A DNA stretch of 64,000 nt from Buddleja alternifolia (lineage: Eukaryota; Streptophyta; Magnoliopsida; Lamiales; Scrophulariaceae): the NCBI GenBank assembly GCA_019426215.1, contig CM033396.1, positions 30,547,154 through 30,611,153 of the forward strand. The letters run 5' to 3'. Position numbers and translations under genes: made by a program. The notes under the pieces were generated by a model. The model was not told where the DNA came from. It was given only the letters and a program-made list of their open reading frames with translations, and did no database searches. This document shows positions 46,309-57,967 of the stretch, in pieces (within the stretch, counting starts at the first letter, position 1; every line of letters starts with the position of its first letter).

Positions 46309-47594
46309 GGGATAATTACACTGGGTATCCCTGGGGTATTGTCTAATTACAGATCACACCCTCTAGTTTAATAAATTACATGAAACACCCTATAATTTCA
46401 TTTAGTGATGTAAGGTTGCATGAAAGACGTAAATTAACCTAAACGCCCCTAAAAGAATGACTAAAAAAAAACACAATAAGATTATTTTTTTAAAATGCTA
46501 AAATATCAATGACGATCTTATCCCTTAGAAATTAATAAAAAAATAATGTATAAATCAGTAGACCTATTAATTTATTAATTAATTTTAATAAATAATTATT
46601 ATTATTAAAAAACTTTCTTGTTCTTCCCCAACAGCCTTTGAATTTTTCAAATCACTGGTCGTGTTAGTTCTTTTTCTAGGGATGAAAATTCAAGAAGAAT
46701 TGGTGAATGGGTTAAGTGTGGTTTGTATTAGAATTGAGGTTTTGAGGCTTGTGAATGGGGATTCTGAAGAGGGTCCATTGAAACTGAGGTTTGAAGATGT
46801 GGAAAGAATGTTGGAGGGCAGAGCTGGGTGATGGTGGATCATCGTCCAGTGGTGGTAGATGTGTCAACGGGGACATGGATGTGGTGTTGATGGGAACAGG
46901 TGGAAATGGCAGATCTGTGAAGGTGAAAGGTGAAGGCAAAATGTGAAGGCTGAATTGTGATGGCAAAAGATGAAGGCGGCATTGGCTAGCAGGCGTGAGT
47001 GGCTGAGTGGATGGCGATGGGAAGCACAGGGAAGAAGACGGACCAATTTTGTGTTTCTTCTTCCTTTTATTTTAGTTTTTTATTTGTTTAAGGATTTATT
47101 AAATACTCTTATTTATCATATCTAGGAATAAATTTGATTTTTTTTTTTTGGAAAATTCAAAATAAATGCAATTAAAAAGACCAAAACAGTATATTAAAAT
47201 TCAACTTTAGTATTTTGAGTAGTCCAAATTTTCAGGTCTTCAATTTTGAAAATAAATCAAATATGTTTAGATGAATTATAACTAGAATATTATTTACTAC
47301 AATAAGAATTTATATTTTAATCCATTATAAAATCAATTATTTTAAGCAAGTTCAAAGTATTTCATTACACTCCTATGATTTGAAAAACATTACAAATACA
47401 ACTAAAGAGTTTGATTGTCTGGGAAATATCAGGGTTTACATTCACAAACTTTTTTAACGGCGCAGATAGAACCTTAACAGAAGGTGACGGATGTTGGATA
47501 AAATGGAACTACAATGTGGTAGATGTAATATCTTGAACTAGAGGATATGGTTTGTAATTAGTCAATACCCCAGGGGTATCCAGTGAATTATCCC
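46309..47594. mobile_element. Mutator-type element with GC-rich internal segment
   Basis: The left end GGGATAATTACACTGGGTAT and right end (reverse complement GGGATAATTCACTGGATACC) start inverted repeats of about 70 bp (CCTGGGGTATTGTCTAATTA against CCTGGGGTATTGACTAATTA). The ends match the GGGATAATTACA-type MITEs at 14721 and 21419, so this may be a longer family member. The GC-rich part (about 46700-47040) has minus-strand open frames rich in Pro, Ser and His, perhaps captured host DNA. The TSD is not clear. Confidence 0.7.
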
Positions 47595-47700
47595 TAGAAA
47601 TAAAATTATGTGCTCATGATATCAACTTTGCTTCTCTCTAATTTGTGGCTCGTGACTTTATGAATTTGGATCTAATTGCAATTGATCATTTGCTTTGCAG

Positions 47701-48777
47701 GAGGCATTTGGTTTATGAGATACTTTTGGATTTTCGTTGGATTTGACTCAGGTGACCTTTGCACAATTTCTTCAACATACAAAATCATTTTGATTTATGA
47801 AGTTTACTAACATATGTCTTTCATTGATGGCAGAAAAAAGAGGTTTGTCTGTGGATATTGAAGGTTTCGATCTACCTATGGAGAATGTAAGGGAAAGATC
47901 AACGCGCAGTCAGAATAAGGTGATGAGATTTTTGATTTTGTATTAAAGTTATAGCATTTTCATGTGCAACAGCGTGTATCATCAAATTGGGCAGTATAAT
48001 TGCTCCTCATCTCTTTATCTTGAGAAAGACACTATGCCTACGTGTTCCCCTCTTACACATGTGTTAAAAATTAGGAGGGAAGAACACAATAGTAGAGCTT
48101 GAGAGAATACTACATTATCATTATCAATAACTCTTACAATACTTGGTTCTAGACTTGGTTAGTTTACAATTGACATTCCTACTTCTATTTATACTTATTC
48201 ATCTCCATAATGGATGGTTGAGATTCATTTGATCATATGGATGGGAGAGACTCTCTAGAGCCCTCCAAGAATATTCCTTAGAATATTCTCTTTCTTAGAA
48301 ACTTTCTATCATATTCACATGTTTCTTGAGAGGTCCACACATATCTACCATATTCTACATACTTCTGCTACTATCTAGAATAATCTAACACATTCTATAT
48401 AGTTTTACACTATTCTAGATCTTTCTGTAAGGATCTAAAGTATTCTAGAACTTTCAAGAGTCTTCTAGACCTTTCTAGAATTTTTTAAATATTTCCAGAT
48501 TCAATAGTCTCTAGACTCCTGTCTATGAGCAAAATGACACGTTCCGGTCAATTCAAAATATTTTAAACTCTCAGGGCATGACACTATGTCAGGTTGTTTC
48601 AACACGAATATAATAATTTTGGGCCCTTACTGACTTATTCCACTTCCATGCCAAAGTGCACCCTTTTTTTTTTGAGGAAAACATGTTAATGAATTGGATG
48701 ATTTGCAAATCTGTGGTGTTATTGAAGTGGAAAGTTTAGAATTAGGAGCCGATGATGAAGATAATGATCTTAAATAA
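47701..48777 (+). other. Possible exons of an unrecognised gene or gene fragment
   Basis: Three segments look spliced. 47701-47751 follows TTTGCAG and precedes GTGACC, with an open frame ...FWIFVGFDS. 47834-47919 follows GATGGCAG and precedes GTGATG; in the same phase it reads KRGLSVDIEGFDLPMENVRE and on to SQNK. About 48681-48777 is an open frame ending in acidic residues (GADDEDNDLK) and TAA. The join to the third segment does not keep phase with the acceptor I can see. I do not recognise the protein, and nothing upstream supplies a start. It may be a decayed or captured fragment. Confidence 0.3.
48037..48579. mobile_element. Possible insertion flanked by GACACTATG
   Basis: The 9-bp repeat GACACTATG occurs at 48028-48036 and 48580-48588 and brackets 543 bp rich in TTCTAGA-like words. 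On the minus strand the right end reads TGTCATGCCCTGAGAG, reminiscent of Gypsy LTR starts (TGTCACGCCC), so a solo LTR is an alternative. It falls in the putative intron of the feature above. Class uncertain. Confidence 0.4.
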
Positions 48778-49348
48778 GAGTTTTGACAAAAGTTGAACTG
48801 AACTTTTCGTTTTCATGGTTGAATATATTATTTTTTTGAACTCTCTCTCTCTCTCTTAATCTTTTATACTTAATTTTTTCCATCAATTTTTTTTCCTGCA
48901 AAAAACTACCCTATGTTAAATTAAAAGTCATAGAAATCCATGTAATTATATTTTAAATGGACACACTCCTTTGCTGTTAGTTGGCACTTGGCACAAACGG
49001 TGTTAATATTCTTTTATGGATTGCCCTTTATGTCCTCTATATTTAAACAAGTGCATATGTTTTGAGTTTGATTATTGCTTACCAACGTGCCTAGAATGAA
49101 TCCCTCTCAATGTTCTCTTGATACAACCAAAATGCCTCACTATCTATGGTAAAGCACCCTGCACATATACACACGAAAACCCCATAATCAATCCCCCCCA
49201 CCCTTGTTGGCGACAATCCCTTTCTTTATTCCACAGTTGTCTCGCCAACATCAAAAGTCAACTTGTTTTTCAGATAACTCAAGAAAAACTTAGCCTGAAA
49301 AAAGGTATTTCACATTGTTCATATTTTTTTGTAATATTCTTAATTGAA
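48778..49348. other. Non-coding DNA with a short CT microsatellite
   Basis: A (CT)n run lies at about 48840-48857. No gene is supported. Confidence 0.45.
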
Positions 49349-49549
49349 CTAAAATGTAAATGAACTCACAATGGGTTTTGCCACTGTAGAATTCTTCGCG
49401 GTCCAGACCGAATTCATGTGTATGAACTTTTTCTCATTTGTATTAAGAATCCAATGAAATTCGTCAACAATTGGGATCATGATATACCAACACGTGTTCA
49501 TGACGTCCAGTGCCAGCTTCTCCATACATTTGGCTGAATATGCAGTCAA
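49349..49549 (-). pseudogene. C48 (Ulp1-like) peptidase fragment of transposon origin
   Basis: The minus-strand frame contains YIMIPIVDEFHWIL followed by NTNEKKFIHMNSV. This matches the pattern V/I-P-I-x4-H-W-x-L around the catalytic His of Ulp1-type cysteine peptidases, which are often carried as accessory ORFs by plant Mutator- and CACTA-type transposons. The Asp and Cys regions are not visible. It is probably the C-terminal continuation of the decayed ORFs at 52356-54540. Confidence 0.5.
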
Positions 49550-49559
49550 ACTTTCAACA

Positions 49560-51523
49560 ACACTTACACACTGATCTTCTTGAGGAACAGACTTGTTTAG
49601 AGTATGAAGTTTCCTAAGAAATTGATATATGTTATTTTTACACGAGTTTTCCCCTGTTTATCGACTTGGTTTTGATTGTTTCCTTGATAATTTGATCACA
49701 TATGATGCTTTGATCCTTGTTTTCTCATATTTTCTATAATAACGTAACATTTAGAGGAAAAGAACAAGGATAAAAGGTAAATCATGCATAAAGATACAAC
49801 ATAAGGTAAAATGCAACAGTGTTTGAGAGGTTTTAGTTGCGCAGTGCTAGAGTTTATGAAATAGATTTCTCTACCGCTGTCCAAACTACACTCTTAGTAT
49901 ACCAATAGAAAGCTAAGAATCAAAGCTACATTTCTTATGTTGAAGACAAAGACCTTGGTGTCTGCTTGAGAGTTGTAGATCTTTATTTTAGGATTCTCAG
50001 CAACTTGAATCAGTTTATTCTGACATCGATAAAGAAAGTTACACAAACAATACCAAAACTGGCCAAAGCAACAGAAGCGACCACCGCGGCGTTCATCCAC
50101 GAACACCACTGCGTCCATCCACGAACACCACGGCGTCCAATGGCAGAAAGTGAACGTCGTGGCATTCATGCGTGTTCCAATGTATATAAATACTCATTTT
50201 TAGGTCATTTTGGAGAACCTTTTACACTACTCAGTAGTTTTTACCCAAAAAGGAAGCCTTGAAGGTCAAGTTACCCATTGAAGGTCCGGATTCGTGAGAA
50301 GACTGAGAATTCAACGAGGAATCTACATCGTTACTAGTATTAGGGAGTTTTTACATCTTTATTTCTTAAATTTGTTCAAATCTCCTATGACTTGTATGAT
50401 TTGAGTTGGTGATTTTGACATAAATATGAGCTAAATACATTTGATTAAGGCTATCGATAGTCCATTTACGACATTTGATTGTTGATTTATTGGTTTCTAT
50501 TAGATTAATTTTGCATTTAGCTATGTATTCAATGTTTGACCACAATGCTTGCATTTGCTTGACCACCAAGTGTTTGATGAAATGCCCAGGTTAGAAATTG
50601 ATAAGCTTGAATTTTACGTATTTTAGGGCCCGATAATTGTTTGATTCAGAGTCATTATGAGTGATTTTTACCACTTGTGGCTTTGATATGTTTGTTAAAT
50701 GAGTACAGGGGTAAAAAACCTAACAATCGAGCGAAAGGAGCAGAAGAACACAAATTTTCTACACTGTCTTCACAGTCCGGACGTGGGAAAAATGCAGTCC
50801 GGACGTGAGAGGCGGCTGGACGAGTTTTGGAAAGTTTTCATTCCTAATTCAACTAGGAGACTTGGAGATCATCATCTATAAATACATCCTCTTCCAACAT
50901 CATTAGGGTTGGAAATTTTCAGCTTTGAAAGAGAGTTTGGAGCCAAGAAACGATCAAGACGAAGAGAACGACAATTCTACACGAATTCATCAATTCGTAA
51001 TAGGGAGAATTTTATTTTCTAGATTATTTGTCTATGAATAATTCTACGATTTTAGTTATTTTTCCAAATATGAGTATGAACTAATTTACTTAAACTAAGG
51101 CCATGTGAATGCCGATTTTATGAGTTTATATATATGAATTGATTGTTCGTCTTAATTCTATTATTGCTTTGTGTATTGATTTTGTGCGTTTATTCCAATC
51201 ATATGCCTGATCAATATATGATTGCTAATTAGCCTAGTTTATGATTCGAGAGAATATAGATTAGGGTTCAAAGAAATCATCACATCATCCAAAAAACATG
51301 AGGAATTGCTCCTAGAGATAGGTATAGATTTCTGGGTGCTGTTAGCTGGATTAATCTGGGAAAATTCTAAAACGTGAATGCATGGTTAATGATTTGATTC
51401 TCGGATAGAATTATTTAGAGAACCATCACGTAATCATAGGATTATTACAACCGAGAGATCCGGTAGTAATTAATTAAGGTTTTTTCCACCAAAGCAATAG
51501 TAGTCTAATAATTCGAATAATCA

Positions 51524-51559
<36 letters not shown>

Positions 51560-52350
51560 CGAGTAATAACGGTTGAAGCATGTGCCTTAGTTGCTTTCTC
51601 ACATAAAAATCTCAATCTCATTTTCTAGCCTTGTTTCCGAATTTTATTTACTTTTCATACAATCGTAGTTATTTAATTTAATTTCAATTGCTTTAAATTT
51701 TGTCAATCTAACATACGAATCTCTGTGGGTTCGACATCCCGGACTTAAAAATCCACTTTATTACTATACACGACCAGTCCACTTGCTGTTTCAAACACAT
51801 AAGGATTTTTCGTGTCAGAAATCGAGAGATAATGACCTAGAGAAGATAAAAGCATTGAAAACCCTATAGTTAAACCGACTAGAGATAGACTAGGTTTCTT
51901 TAGGTGGCTTTCCATTAATGTGGGGGACTCCTAGGCCTTAAATGCATAATGGTCAATTGGGTTTCATATAAAGATATATAAGAATTCTTTAACCAAGGCT
52001 AGGGTTACTATGCCAAGAGATTGGGTAGTGCATAAATCATGGAGTTTCACCTTAGCTAAATCAATCTAATGATCCAATAGGACCTTTATCACAATCAAAT
52101 AGCATAACTGGTTAAACTATGTGCCTTAATCGCTTTTTCTCATCACTTGCACCTCTTAATTGGTTGAAATTTTGCCTTAGTTTATTTTCTTAGTTTTGAT
52201 AATCAACCTTTATCAATCGACCAAACTTAGAAATGGATAATACAGTAATCTTGGTACTTAGTTTATAGAGGTCCATGTGGAAACGATGAAACCCCAGACT
52301 TAATATCCAATCTATTACTTGTGCGACCTAGTTATCTTGCTAGGATTTTA
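49560..52350. mobile_element. Two diverged non-coding repeat copies, probably nested
   Basis: Blocks at 50160-50460 (TATATAAATACTC; TAGTATTAGGGAG; ATAAATATGAGC) recur in order at 50865-51120 (CTATAAATACATC; CGTAATAGGGAG; CAAATATGAGT). A later block at 51230-51830 (GAGATAGG; GTGCCTTAGTTGCTTT; CCCGGACTTAAAAATCCA; CGTGTCAG) recurs at 51885-52358 (GAGATAGAC; GTGCCTTAATCGCTTTT; CCCCAGACTTAATATCCA; CGTGTCAG). The order A1-B1-B2-A2 suggests copy B inserted into copy A. Each has a TATA-like word but no ORF. Class unknown; LTR or TRIM-like is possible. Confidence 0.5.
51524..51556. repeat. (TA)n microsatellite
   Basis: About 16 AT dinucleotides. Similar runs occur at 12803-12827, 37820-37843, 39412-39443, 39600-39627 and 62310-62328. 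Confidence 0.9.
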
Positions 52351-52355
52351 ACGTG

Positions 52356-54540
52356 TCAGGAATTCAGTCTATCATGTGTTAATGTATAGTATCTACCCTT
52401 TAAGAAAATACCAACATGTACGAATATTTTGTACGTTCTTCTACATTGATAGTTGAACATAAGAGGGGAATAGAAGATGTCGTGGCCAACATTTGCTGAA
52501 ACGCCATTGTCACATAGAATGTCCTTGTAGCAATCAACTAGAGACGAGAATAGGGGTCCCCCGAACAATATATCCCAAAGCTCTTTATAACGAAGCTCCA
52601 ATACAGGTGCATCACAAATAGGCACACTACAAATAGAGATTTAGCATTATTAGTAAACAGATCAATTAAAATAAAAAAGATAAGTGATAAATTTAGTATT
52701 TGTAACCCAACATGTCTCCACAAATATAAGCATCAATAATCCGCTACTCATCACCAGTTAGGTCGGCCTGCCCCACGTAGTCCATCCTCCTTTTGTACTG
52801 CTCAAGGGTATTCTTATTGTCCTCTTCATGTGATAATATAACATCATCGTTGACTTCAATTGGAATATGTACATACATGTGGTAGTCTCCTATGTAGTAT
52901 GGTTTCTTATTAAATGTACTTATTTAGCATCAATAATGTATTATGTCTTAATCAATAAAGTATGTGTTCCTCATGCATGCAGTGTACCAAACCATTTTTA
53001 GTTCAGTATGGTTTCCTTGCAAATGAAGTATGTAATCATGATAACCGAAGTATGCTTTCGTACTCCCTGACCTATGTCAGTACTACAATTGCAGTATATC
53101 AGATCATGTTTTACCTCAATATTATTTTCTTAGTGAAGTAATTAATCTTAATAAAAAAAGTATTATTTCTTATTAACACCAGTTCTTTTCATAATGCAGC
53201 AGTGTATCAAAATTATGTTTTACCTCTTCACACCTGATACGTTGGTGTGTCTTCCAATCACCAACATCATCTTGACATTTCTTTTCCTCTTCCTCCTCTT
53301 TCCCTTGCTCTTTCTCTCCTTCTTTCTCTTCCCCTTTCTTTCCTCATTTATCTTCTTCTTCTTCCTCTTCCTCTTTCTCTTCTGTCTCTTCCCCCCTCTC
53401 TCTTCCCTTTATCTTCTTCTCCCTCTTTTCTTCTTTCTCTTTAATATCACTAGAATTGCCAACATTCTCTTCCACAAATTTTCTTTTCTTGAACTGAATA
53501 AAGTTGTCAATTAGGTTATCATCATCTGAGCCATTGTCCTCATCCACCAGAGGATTGGCATTACAAATTTTTTCTCTTCAATGAAAGGATACATCTCAAT
53601 AAACTGATAAAAACAAAATTATTCAGACTTGAATAAATTTTAAGGGAGATCAAACATTGTAAACACACATATTACCTCATATCGAGTAAGTCCTCTAAAT
53701 CCTCGCTCGGCAACATCAATGTCGTTGCAGAGTCTGGTCCTCCCCCACTTGAAAAACCATGGGATGGAGCGCACCATGTTGGGTTAGTTATAGAGAACAG
53801 CAATCTGTGCAATTTCATATGGTGTTTCCCTAGAAAACATACTTCATTTAACCAAATACAAAACTTCATACAAAGAACTAATACAACATACCATAAGCTC
53901 AATTGTACATACATTGATGCATTTCATCTATCCTACTTTTTCAGCATACTAGTAATTTGCTGCAACAAGAATGAGTAAACTGTGCGCCCAAGCAAACTCC
54001 CGAAGGCATTTTCAGTCATCCACATAAGGAAGCAAAAATCCCGAAGCACGGAAGTTATTGATTGGAAATAAAATACTATTACAGACGAAAATAACATACA
54101 TCCCAACAAAGTCCTCTATATCCTCATTGAAATTCCCTTTTACCAACTCATACAATTTCTTAATAATATTCTCGCACGTCACCTAACTCAATTTCTTCTT
54201 CAAATGTTTATTTATTATTTTGTTCTCCACCCACTTCCTATCCATGTCAATATACTGACCCAACTCGTGGAACCCCCATCAAAATAGAGAATTCAGATGC
54301 GGGGAATGGAACTTCAATGCTCTGAGAAAAAATAAATATTTTCCACTTCAAACGGAATGTCCACAATAGTGCCCCAACTCGAGCTAAGCTATGAGATATA
54401 TTCGAAATATCCATACATGAGTATAATAGAGTCTTCTTTATTGCATTACAGTGCTCTTCCTATATTAATGGAATCTTCTTTATAGAATTTATTCGGGTGG
54501 CACCGCGATACGATCTCGTATCCCTTCTTTTGTTGTTTCC
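52356..54540 (-). pseudogene. Decayed transposon ORFs of the plant C48-peptidase-associated type
   Basis: Read on the minus strand, conserved-looking pieces appear in order. About 54215-54040: YELVKGNFNEDIEDFVGMYV followed by ILFPINNF, which resembles the N-terminal region of plant transposon ORFs that end in a Ulp1 domain. 53914-53672 contains HHMKLHRLLFS. 53547-53344 is an acidic/basic low-complexity coil from a polypyrimidine tract. About 52890-52730: PYYIGDYHMYVHIPIEV and QYKRRMDYVGQADLTGDE then a stop. 52625-52356: PVLELRYKELWDILFGG. Stops and non-coding gaps separate the pieces, so it is a pseudogene. Class (Mutator versus CACTA) is not settled. Confidence 0.42.
52880..53230. repeat. 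Imperfect repeats, GCAGTGTATCAAA...TTTTACCTC
   Basis: Three related blocks (near 52978, 53091 and 53198) of about 110-115 bp spacing lie between two ORF pieces. They may have expanded in an intron of the decayed transposon gene. Confidence 0.55.
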
Positions 54541-56240
54541 CGCCATTATAATCTGCAATGTTTAAGTAACACAAATTATTATAATAAATACTGCATATAT
54601 GAGCTTAAAGTACAACATACACACTTAAGTAATACTACACATGTCATGTGTGAATATAACAAATCCATTAACAACATACTGCATAATTGAGCTTAAAGTA
54701 CCACAACATACACATTTCCATAATACAAATCATTATAATAAATACTGCATATATGAGCTTAAAGTACAACATACACAAATGATTATAATAAATACTACAC
54801 ACGTCATGTGTTAATACTTTTTTTTTTGATCGGGCAAATTTAAATTCCATTAACCATAAAAATGGGTAGAAACCCATAATACAATACAACAAATAAAAGA
54901 CCTAAAATACTACTAGCTAAGCTGATCGAATGAGGCATCAATAGACAAGACTTATACATTGGGGAGACAAAAAGAGTGACACTCGTAACACAGGGTGAAA
55001 CCTTAGAAACTAAGGTTTCGGGGTCCCTTGCCATCAGGTGGCAGGGATAGATAAACTGCAAAAGGGCCGCTTCTTCTGTGAAGAGAAAACGGCTCCAACC
55101 AAACCCCCGACAATCAATCTTCCAATTAATTCCAAAGCAACTCGATTCAAATCCGCTGGAAAAACAAAAGATGTGAGGATAACTGCGATCGAGATCCCAA
55201 AAATATATCCTCCTAATCTCAATTTCGATGGTGCAAACTGCCTTAAAAGTGGTGAGCCACCAAGACCAAGTCCATAGCATCAAAAAGAGATAAACCTGAT
55301 AACTGAAAGACACAAAAACACAAAAAAAGTAATATAAAGCATGAATAAAACATAAAATCAATCGTACAACAAATCGATATTTTGCAACCAAAATCGACTT
55401 GTTGCAGTTGAAACCTTGGCTAATGAGCAAAATACAGTCAAGGAGGTTGGGGTCCCAAGACCCACAACCCAACAATGAGAGCAAGGTGGGCGGGAGCAGC
55501 AACACGGACATAGAGGGCGACACCGATGTGTTTAACTCCGGGGTGTGGTGGAGCAAGTTGGTGGTCACACCGAGCAGATCTGGTGGGCGTGGAGCGTACG
55601 GAGAGAAGAGCGGTTTTGGAGAGGCAAGCTCGGGTGACCCCATGGTATATGAACTGTGAGAGCTCAAAATCCGAGATCCGGTGAGGAAACACGGCGGTTG
55701 TGGTGGTTTCAGGCGAGACCGGCATAACTTCCGGCAAGATGGTGGTGGAGGTGTAGTAAACCGGCGGATCCTTGAGGGGGTGGAACGGAAAAAGGATAGG
55801 GAGGAGAATACTCGGTGCTATTCACCAGAGAAGGGAGAGAGCTTCCAACTGCCGCCACCGGAGCGGCAGCAATGGATAGGGGACAAAACCCCTAAAATTT
55901 CACCATTCTCTTTTAGAGAGAAAAAGTGAAGAAAAGAAACCAGGCTATGTTAATACAACAAACTCATTAACAACATACTACATAATTGAGCTTAAAGTAC
56001 CACAACATACACACTTCCATAATACTGTAATCTTAAAGTAAAGCATACACACTTAAATAATATTACATATGTCGTCAAGTGTGCATACGACAAACCATTC
56101 ACATCATAGTGCATATGTTAACTTAAAGTAGCACAAGATTCAAATATGACTACCTCAAACCAACATAGCATACTGCATATTTGAACATAAGTATAACCAC
56201 ATTCATCACAAAATACACAAAACTAAAGTGAAATACTCAA
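54540..56240. repeat. Tandem repeats of a CATACTGCATAATTGAGCTTAAAG unit, split by a retroposon
   Basis: Compound units (ACATACTGCATAATTGAGCT, AAAGTACCACAACATACACA, TTCCATAATAC, CACATGTCATGTG) recur on both sides of the insertion at 54818-55947. The insertion joint matches an uninterrupted unit at about 54640-54690. The CATACTGCATA core is shared with 44760-45075. Confidence 0.75.
54818..55947 (-). mobile_element. 1.13-kb LINE-like retroposon with poly(A) on the minus strand
   Basis: On the minus strand it begins CTTTCTTTTCTTCAC... (right end) and finishes ...TTTGCCCGATC followed by ten A (54827-54818). The 9-bp TSD TGTTAATAC is at 54809-54817 and 55948-55956. A minus-strand frame of about 275 codons (55667-54840) has several hydrophobic stretches but no reverse transcriptase, so it is probably an internally deleted LINE or a processed copy of an unknown transcript. 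The frame may be fortuitous. Confidence 0.75.
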
Positions 56241-56440
56241 ATCCCGCATTATCAGCAACTAAAAATTAAAATTAACTAAATGTGGTTGACTTAACTTCCC
56301 AAGTCTAAAATTAGAGGTGAAAATCGAATACCCATGTGGTGGCGAGTGACTTACAATAGAAAAAATAGAAAATTTCGGAAGAAACTTCGGCAAAAGTCGT
56401 ATACCCAAGCGGCGGTGGAAATCAAATACTACAAAGGCGG

Positions 56441-57962
56441 TAGTGATAGTAATGTGCCCTCACATGTAAATGAGGAAATAGATTGAATAGGGCACTTAAT
56501 TGTATTATATGTTGTTTCATCTATTTATAAAAAGGCAATCATATTTTGTTCATATGAATCTCTATGACATTAATAAGTATTGAACAAATGGTTCATGTGT
56601 GTCAAGGCCGACTTTCCACTCCATATGGGATAAGGAGATAGGCACTGGAAGTGTCTAGTACTTAAACACTTAAAGGGGTTCGCTAAGTCGAAGAATCATA
56701 ATTGGGCATTAAAAACTTGTATAACACATGCTTTGACAAGAAGTGTCAATTGGACATTTTAGGATAGTGGGAGTTTGTGCCATAAATATATCAATGAAAT
56801 TGATATATTCGAACACGACTCGTAGTAATCCGATCACATGGGTATTTACTTAGTGGTTGTCAATGATTGAATTACTGATCATAATAGTATGCGTGAGCCT
56901 TAGACATGAGGGATTACAATCAATGTGATTGTAGCATTGCGTTGGTGGGGTCGATCTCGAAGTGCGATCTCAATGAGCCGAGTAGCAGTTGTGAGGTGAG
57001 CACCAAGAAGGAATTCACTATCTCAACGGTAACGATAATGTATCCTGTGCCATCATTGGTAATTGAAATGACGAGTCTTTGGCCAAAGCAGAAAAACTAA
57101 CTCGTGTGGTACACGAAAAGCAATTTGGTAATTTCACCTTATTATGATCTATTGCACAACATCGAGTACTATGAGTTTGACATATGGGATACGTCAGTGA
57201 AGGGCTTATACTCATACGATATTTATGATCTAAAGGTTCATAATGACCCAGTCTTTTGTACTCGATTAGGCCACGATGTGGGGCCACAGGGCTAGTTAGG
57301 TATCACCCACATCCTTTAGAATCCTCCCATTGCCAATCGGCACGAACCTAGAGAGTCACACTATAAGAAGTAAGTGGGATATCTTTCTGTATACGTTGTA
57401 GGGGCAATTTGGTAATTTGTCATTGGATGGACAAATTAATTAAATGGATAAATTGCTTTAGTTAGTTATTTAATTAGATTAAATGACAACGAACTAAAAC
57501 AAAGGATTAATTATATATTTAATTGGATTAAAATATAAATAAATTAATTAAAAGTGGACTAAGTTGACTAGGCCAACTTAGCCCACCTTGACTATCCATT
57601 AGGGCCTTAGAGGTGCCTACTATTGGACTTAGAGGTTGAGGTTAATTTAATCCTCAAACTCTTAAGTTAAGTATTCATTCTCTTCTCTGCTTAACACGAT
57701 ACAGGGAAAAAAAAAAAAAACCTCCCTCTCTTCTTTGCCTAGCCGTCATTCACAAGGAGAGAGGAATCCAGAGGTTTTCAAGCTTACTTCGCATGAAACT
57801 CTAGAGGCAGGAGTTTCGGGAATTGTTGTTTGGTTAGAATTAACCTCAGGCTTCAAGAAGTAAATCGATTCTTCATTTATGTTTAAAATCAAAGTAAGCC
57901 CAAATTGACTGCTTGAGAATCGAATTTAATCATTTTTCATTTTCGGTATACGATTCCCAATA
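56441..57962 (+). mobile_element. 1.52-kb probable solo LTR
   Basis: The 5-bp repeat GGCGG flanks it at 56436-56440 and 57963-57967. It ends GGTATACGATTCCCAATA, close to the GGTATACGATTCCCAACA ending known from long-LTR (SIRE/Maximus-type) copia elements. It contains a TATA-like CTATTTATAAAAAGG (56520-56534). No primer-binding site or gag-pol adjoins it, as expected for LTR-LTR recombination. Its terminal dinucleotides read TA...TA rather than TG...CA, consistent with two transitions. The flanks share GAATACCCAA and GCGGCG words, as one locus interrupted. Confidence 0.65.
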
Positions 57963-57967
57963 GGCGG

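Noticed and set aside
53194..53514. Plus-strand Leu/Phe-rich frame that looks like a membrane protein
   Set aside because: It is the shadow of a polypyrimidine tract. The minus strand of the same tract is an acidic coil within decayed transposon ORFs.
54840..55667. 275-codon minus-strand frame as a host membrane protein gene
   Set aside because: It lies wholly inside a poly(A)-ended retroposon with a TSD and has no recognisable domain.
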